From contig NW_019091483.1 in assembly GCF_001949145.1 (NCBI RefSeq), positions 184,257-236,961 on the forward strand: 52,705 bases of DNA, in the 5' to 3' direction. This document shows positions 49,087-52,705 of the stretch, piece after piece. The position numbers were made by a program, and so were the translations under genes. Below the pieces are notes generated by a model, which worked only from the letters and a program-made list of their open reading frames with translations, made no database searches and was not told the origin of the DNA. The stretch's first letter is position 1; the number at the start of each line of letters is the position of its first letter. This DNA is from Acanthaster planci. Lineage: Eukaryota; Echinodermata; Asteroidea; Valvatida; Acanthasteridae.

Positions 49087-49844
49087 NNNNNNNNNNNNNN
49101 NNNNNNNNNNNNNNNNNNNNNNNNNNNNNNNNNNNNNNNNNNNNNNNNNNNNNNNNNNNNNNNNNNNNNNNNNNNNNNNNNNNNNNNNNNNNNNNNNNNN
49201 NNNNNNNNNNNNNNNNNNNNNNNNNNNNNNNNNNNNNNNNNNNNNNNNNNNNNNNNNNNNNNNNNNNNNNNNNNNNNNNNNNNNNNNNNNNNNNNNNNNN
49301 NNNNNNNNNNNNNNNNNNNNNNNNNNNNNNNNNNNNNNNNNNNNNNNNNNNNNNNNNNNNNNNNNNNNNNNNNNNNNNNNNNNNNNNNNNNNNNNNNNNN
49401 NNNNNNNNNNNNNNNNNNNNNNNNNNNNNNNNNNNNNNNNNNNNNNNNNNNNNNNNNNNNNNNNNNNNNNNNNNNNNNNNNNNNNNNNNNNNNNNNNNNN
49501 NNNNNNNNNNNNNNNNNNNNNNNNNNNNNNNNNNNNNNNNNNNNNNNNNNNNNNNNNNNNNNNNNNNNNNNNNNNNNNNNNNNNNNNNNNNNNNNNNNNN
49601 NNNNNNNNNNNNNNNNNNNNNNNNNNNNNNNNNNNNNNNNNNNNNNNNNNNNNNNNNNNNNNNNNNNNNNNNNNNNNNNNNNNNNNNNNNNNNNNNNNNN
49701 NNNNNNNNNNNNNNNNNNNNNNNNNNNNNNNNNNNNNNNNNNNNNNNNNNNNNNNNNNNNNNNNNNNNNNNNNNNNNNNNNNNNNNNNNNNNNNNNNNNN
49801 NNNNNNNNNNNNNNNNNNNNNNNNNNNNNNNNNNNNNNNNNNNN
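49087..49844. other. Assembly gap (758 N)
   Basis: Unbroken run of N. Apparent open frames across it are artefacts. Confidence 1.
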
Positions 49845-51900
49845 AAACGCATAGACGTACTAGACCACAAGGCCCTATTCAAAACTACAGGGGTTTTTCG
49901 TGATGTGTGTGGCGCCCGACTAAAATCAAAATTCACCCCGCTGTATAGGGAATTTACGCACAGTTGAAGAACTCCAGCCATAAAATTCTATGAAGCCATT
50001 TTTCGATTTGTAAAAACCCCCTCTATTCACTTAATCTGGCCCATAGGGATTCAAAACAATGCAGTTGCAACATTTGAAAAGAAGAGATAGCAGTACCGAA
50101 GAGCAAAAAAGGTGAACGTATTTGGAAGCACATGTAAACAATTACAGGAAATATGAGTGCGTTGCGCGTAATGCACACTGAACAACGCACTGTCATCCAC
50201 CGTTTCGCCCATAGAGGGGTCCCAATACGACGCTTTTAGCGTCGATCTGCGCACTTCCGCGTTTGAAAACGAGGCTGTATGTGTCAGCTTCAATTCTTAA
50301 TACGATCAGACGATTGAAAGTAAGGAGTCGAGACACAAAATACATAAAGGTATGTTAAATTCAGATTTTTCAGGATGCAAATTTTTGTGGAAGAGTCTTT
50401 CAGGATGACTCGACACGTAAAATCCAAAGAAAAATAACGACAATTGACCGCGAACTAACGTACCTGCGATGGTCGTGTATCTTGTGTAGTGGGCGTGGTT
50501 TAAACTGAAGTGGCGTCACACTTACGAACCGGATACTCCACATACTGTGTGGACTCTGCGGGCGTGCGCGAGGGAGCCCAACACAGAGAGCCTCGGTTTC
50601 GATGCAGATGCGCGCAGACGGCGCTAATGTGAAGTCCCTCTATTGTTTGCCCATACTTTTCAAAATCACGGTTATCCGCGCAAGACCGGCGGTCTATGCG
50701 TATATTGGGTCTGTGGTGCAGTTGCGTAACAACTAGAATTCTGCACAACAGGATCGTGATTCGCGTCAGCGGCGTAGGGCGCCCCCAGCGACAAAGTACC
50801 CCAGTGCCAAATCCCGGAAGAGATGTTACATAGTAGTGTGTGGACAACAGTTGCCTCAAAAAAACTCTTCCTGCTACATTCGTATGAGTGAAGAAAGATT
50901 TGAAGCCTTGCAGAATGTGGGAAAGAAAATACCCTCTGGAACTCCGATGGTATAACATTTTATGAAAACATCTCTTTGTTCGAATTTCAAATAGGAAGCA
51001 GCAAAAGGTGGTCTCGGTAATCAAGAGCGTTGATAAAGATAACAAGCCTCTGAATTTTGTGACTTGACTCTATGTGCCGGGGATTTTGTGTGTGGGTGGG
51101 AGTTGCCCAATATTTTTGGAGATATTCGGAAACAGCTTTGTCCACATTAGATATTTCAAGATAAACACACGTTTTTATACAGCACTTTGACAAACGTTTT
51201 GTCAAGTTCAACCGTAGCAGAGGATGGTAGATTTTGTACACTATTTTCTAAAAGACCATGAAACTTGTTCTATCTAAAATCACATTTGACGTTTGAAAGT
51301 AAATCAGTATTCACATGTACTGACGAACACTTCCAGGATTTGGGTATCTCTGTCCTTGTTTTTACTTTTGACCATGATCACTGAAAGTATTAAGGTCATA
51401 TTCTGACTCAAATTATTACATGTGTTGATAAAAGCCGATAATAAACACGGTTTTTTCCCGTTGAAAACTTCGAAGAGGATATGCATATCCCGGATATGTA
51501 GTTTTGTTAAAGTGGGACGCTGTTCCATATTGAGGAGTTTTTTTATAGAACGAAGTTCAGTAAAAGGGTGATTAGGGATTTTTCGCAAACTTTGGAAAAA
51601 AGTAGAATGGTTTCCTAATGGTTTTCGGAATGGCGGTTGAAACCGCACCTATTGCTACTTGTAAACTTGTTACAACCACAATGTCTGCAGGGTGCTCTCA
51701 CTGTCATTCAGTGATGATCTTACTTGGGCAAGAGAGCAGACACTGATGGCCGTTCGCTAATTCTGTACTATTTAGGCATTGTACTTTTCTTCTCGTTTCT
51801 TTAGCTTATTCACCGATGTAATTTCAAGTCAAGGCCATCTACTGACCAGAGCACACTTCCCCCATCTTTAAAATTAACAGATAATTCGTTAACCAAGGCC
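49845..51900. other. Far-upstream intergenic region, no gene recognised
   Basis: The 50.49-50.83 kb part is richer in GC/CpG than its surroundings and contains a 181-codon minus-strand ORF (50500-51045) without recognisable domain. Nothing is called as a gene; an exon of a neighbouring gene or 5' exon of Notch here cannot be excluded. Confidence 0.5.
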
Positions 51901-51929
51901 TGGACAGCAACAGGCGTGCCGTGGATGTC

Positions 51930-52330
51930 TCATTGTCTGCGCGATGGCGAACAAAGAAAAAAGCGTCGAGCCGCGCGACCCACTCAGCACCGTGGGAGCA
52001 CACGCAATAATTCCTAGCGCTCATTCTTCGGCATGTCGCCCTGGCCCCCGGTCTTTAATTAGCCTTTGTTTCCTGGGCCCACGCGACCCGCACGAGCGGC
52101 CGGTCCCCCGCGCGGTGGCCAGCCGGCGATCCCTCCTCGTGTCGGGAGTCCCTTGGGTTGCGGCGTGCGCACCGGCTAATTTTTTGGCCCGCGGATTAGC
52201 AAACTGGATGTCAATCATGTGGCAAATCGGCGGCTAATCTGGGCGATTAGCGGCATATATATGGCGCTCCATCCCGTGTGACAGGTTGGTTTGGGGTCCC
52301 TGGGCAGTTAGCGGCCGTCTTTTGGGCCTT
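51930..52330. promoter_or_regulatory. GC/CpG-rich candidate cis-regulatory module with GATTAGC-type cluster
   Basis: About 4 kb upstream of the Notch ATG. Related words recur within about 150 bp: CCGGCTAATT (52172), GCGGATTAGC (52191), CGGCTAATCT (52231), GCGATTAGCGG (52243) and CAGTTAGCGG (52305). GGATTA is the bicoid/Otx-class core. Also present are TGTCAATCA (52210, PBX-MEIS-like on the other strand), TTTAATTAG and CCTTTGTTT (SOX/TCF-like, 52063). No protein family is visible in any frame. It may be an enhancer or promoter of Notch or of an unseen neighbour. Confidence 0.4.
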
Positions 52331-52705
52331 CTAGCCATCCATGGAATTTTCGGCGCATCTCTTGAAAGAAGCCTGTATCCAAACCCGTGGTGGTTTCATT
52401 CACTAAAGTAAAATATCCGTGATTAATTATGCATAACTCTCATGCAGTTTCAGACTTCGTCGCATCCAAGAAGAGTTTCTCACGGTTTCTCTGCTTGACT
52501 ACTTATTGTGGACCACAGTGACATTTGCATGACAATTGAATTGGTTTTAACGCAATAGCGCCATACTGTAGGGAGTCAATCGAGCATGTCGCTGGGCCGT
52601 GGAAGGTGGAGCTACGAGTTTGACCTGGGAATCACCAGCGTAAAAAAATGAAATAAATCTTGTAATTACAAAGATAGGAATTTTATTTGCAGGGAATAGG
52701 TTAAC

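Noticed and set aside
48983-49981. ORFs of about 300 codons on both strands spanning the N run
   Set aside because: Artefacts of translating N.
13295-50923. Matches to the CSL/Su(H) consensus YGTGGGAA (about 13295, 16915, 29816, 40486, 50916), considered as Notch autoregulation
   Set aside because: Roughly three are expected by chance in a window of this size on both strands, and these are scattered, unpaired, with one inside a repeat copy; no enrichment.
50500-51045. 181-codon minus-strand ORF upstream of the gap
   Set aside because: Not recognised as any family. It could be an exon of an unknown gene, but sequence alone does not support that.
51944-52237. 97-codon plus-strand ORF in the CpG-rich block
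   Set aside because: Arginine/proline/alanine-rich because of GC content; no domain. The block looks regulatory rather than coding.
1-52705. CRISPR array, prophage, insertion sequence or bacterial operon
   Set aside because: No regularly spaced direct repeats, integrase/transposase or operon packing; the intron structure shows a eukaryotic genome.

Overview
This window is animal genomic DNA carrying the 5' (N-terminal) part of a Notch receptor gene on the minus strand. The evidence is intron-split EGF repeats with GT/AG splice sites, 0.1-28 kb introns and no operon-like packing. Spliced together, 14 exons give one uninterrupted frame of 1,076 codons (from position 47985 to 2563): a signal peptide followed by EGF-like repeats 1 to 27. 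These match Notch repeats one-for-one, including the EGF10 pattern (DACISNPC), the ligand-binding EGF11-12 pair, GYHD in EGF18 and DCTESSC in EGF26. The gene leaves the window at its left edge, so the remaining EGFs, LNR, transmembrane, RAM/ankyrin and PEST parts are not here. The species cannot be named from the sequence. The high similarity to vertebrate Notch, apparently shared exon sizes, frequent TACATGTA motifs and G/C homopolymer runs suggest a marine invertebrate, most likely an invertebrate deuterostome (echinoderm, hemichordate or cephalochordate). A lophotrochozoan is not excluded.

Layout from high to low coordinates (the gene's 5' to 3'): 49845-52705 is far-upstream DNA, including a GC/CpG-rich block near 51.9-52.3 kb with a cluster of GATTAGC/GCTAATC motifs. 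49087-49844 is a run of N (assembly gap). 48000-49086 is the proximal upstream region and probable 5' leader. 47883-47985 is exon 1 (signal peptide). 40145-47882 is intron 1 (7.7 kb), with two related foldback elements and a 67-bp tandem duplication. 40072-40144 is exon 2 (EGF1). 12183-40071 is intron 2 (27.9 kb), with no supportable gene, several tandem duplications, most of the TACATGTA motifs and some candidate regulatory patches. 2563-12182 holds exons 3-14, packed with introns of 0.13-1.5 kb. 1-2562 is the start of intron 14.

No second gene, RNA gene, CRISPR array or autonomous transposon could be supported. The most unusual observations are a shifted second cysteine in EGF11, part of the ligand-binding site; an unusually long stop-free in-frame leader before the signal peptide; a 157-bp near-perfect foldback element in intron 10; a related pair of inverted-repeat elements in intron 1; the restriction of TACATGTA to the gene's 5' portion; and the upstream homeodomain-type motif cluster.
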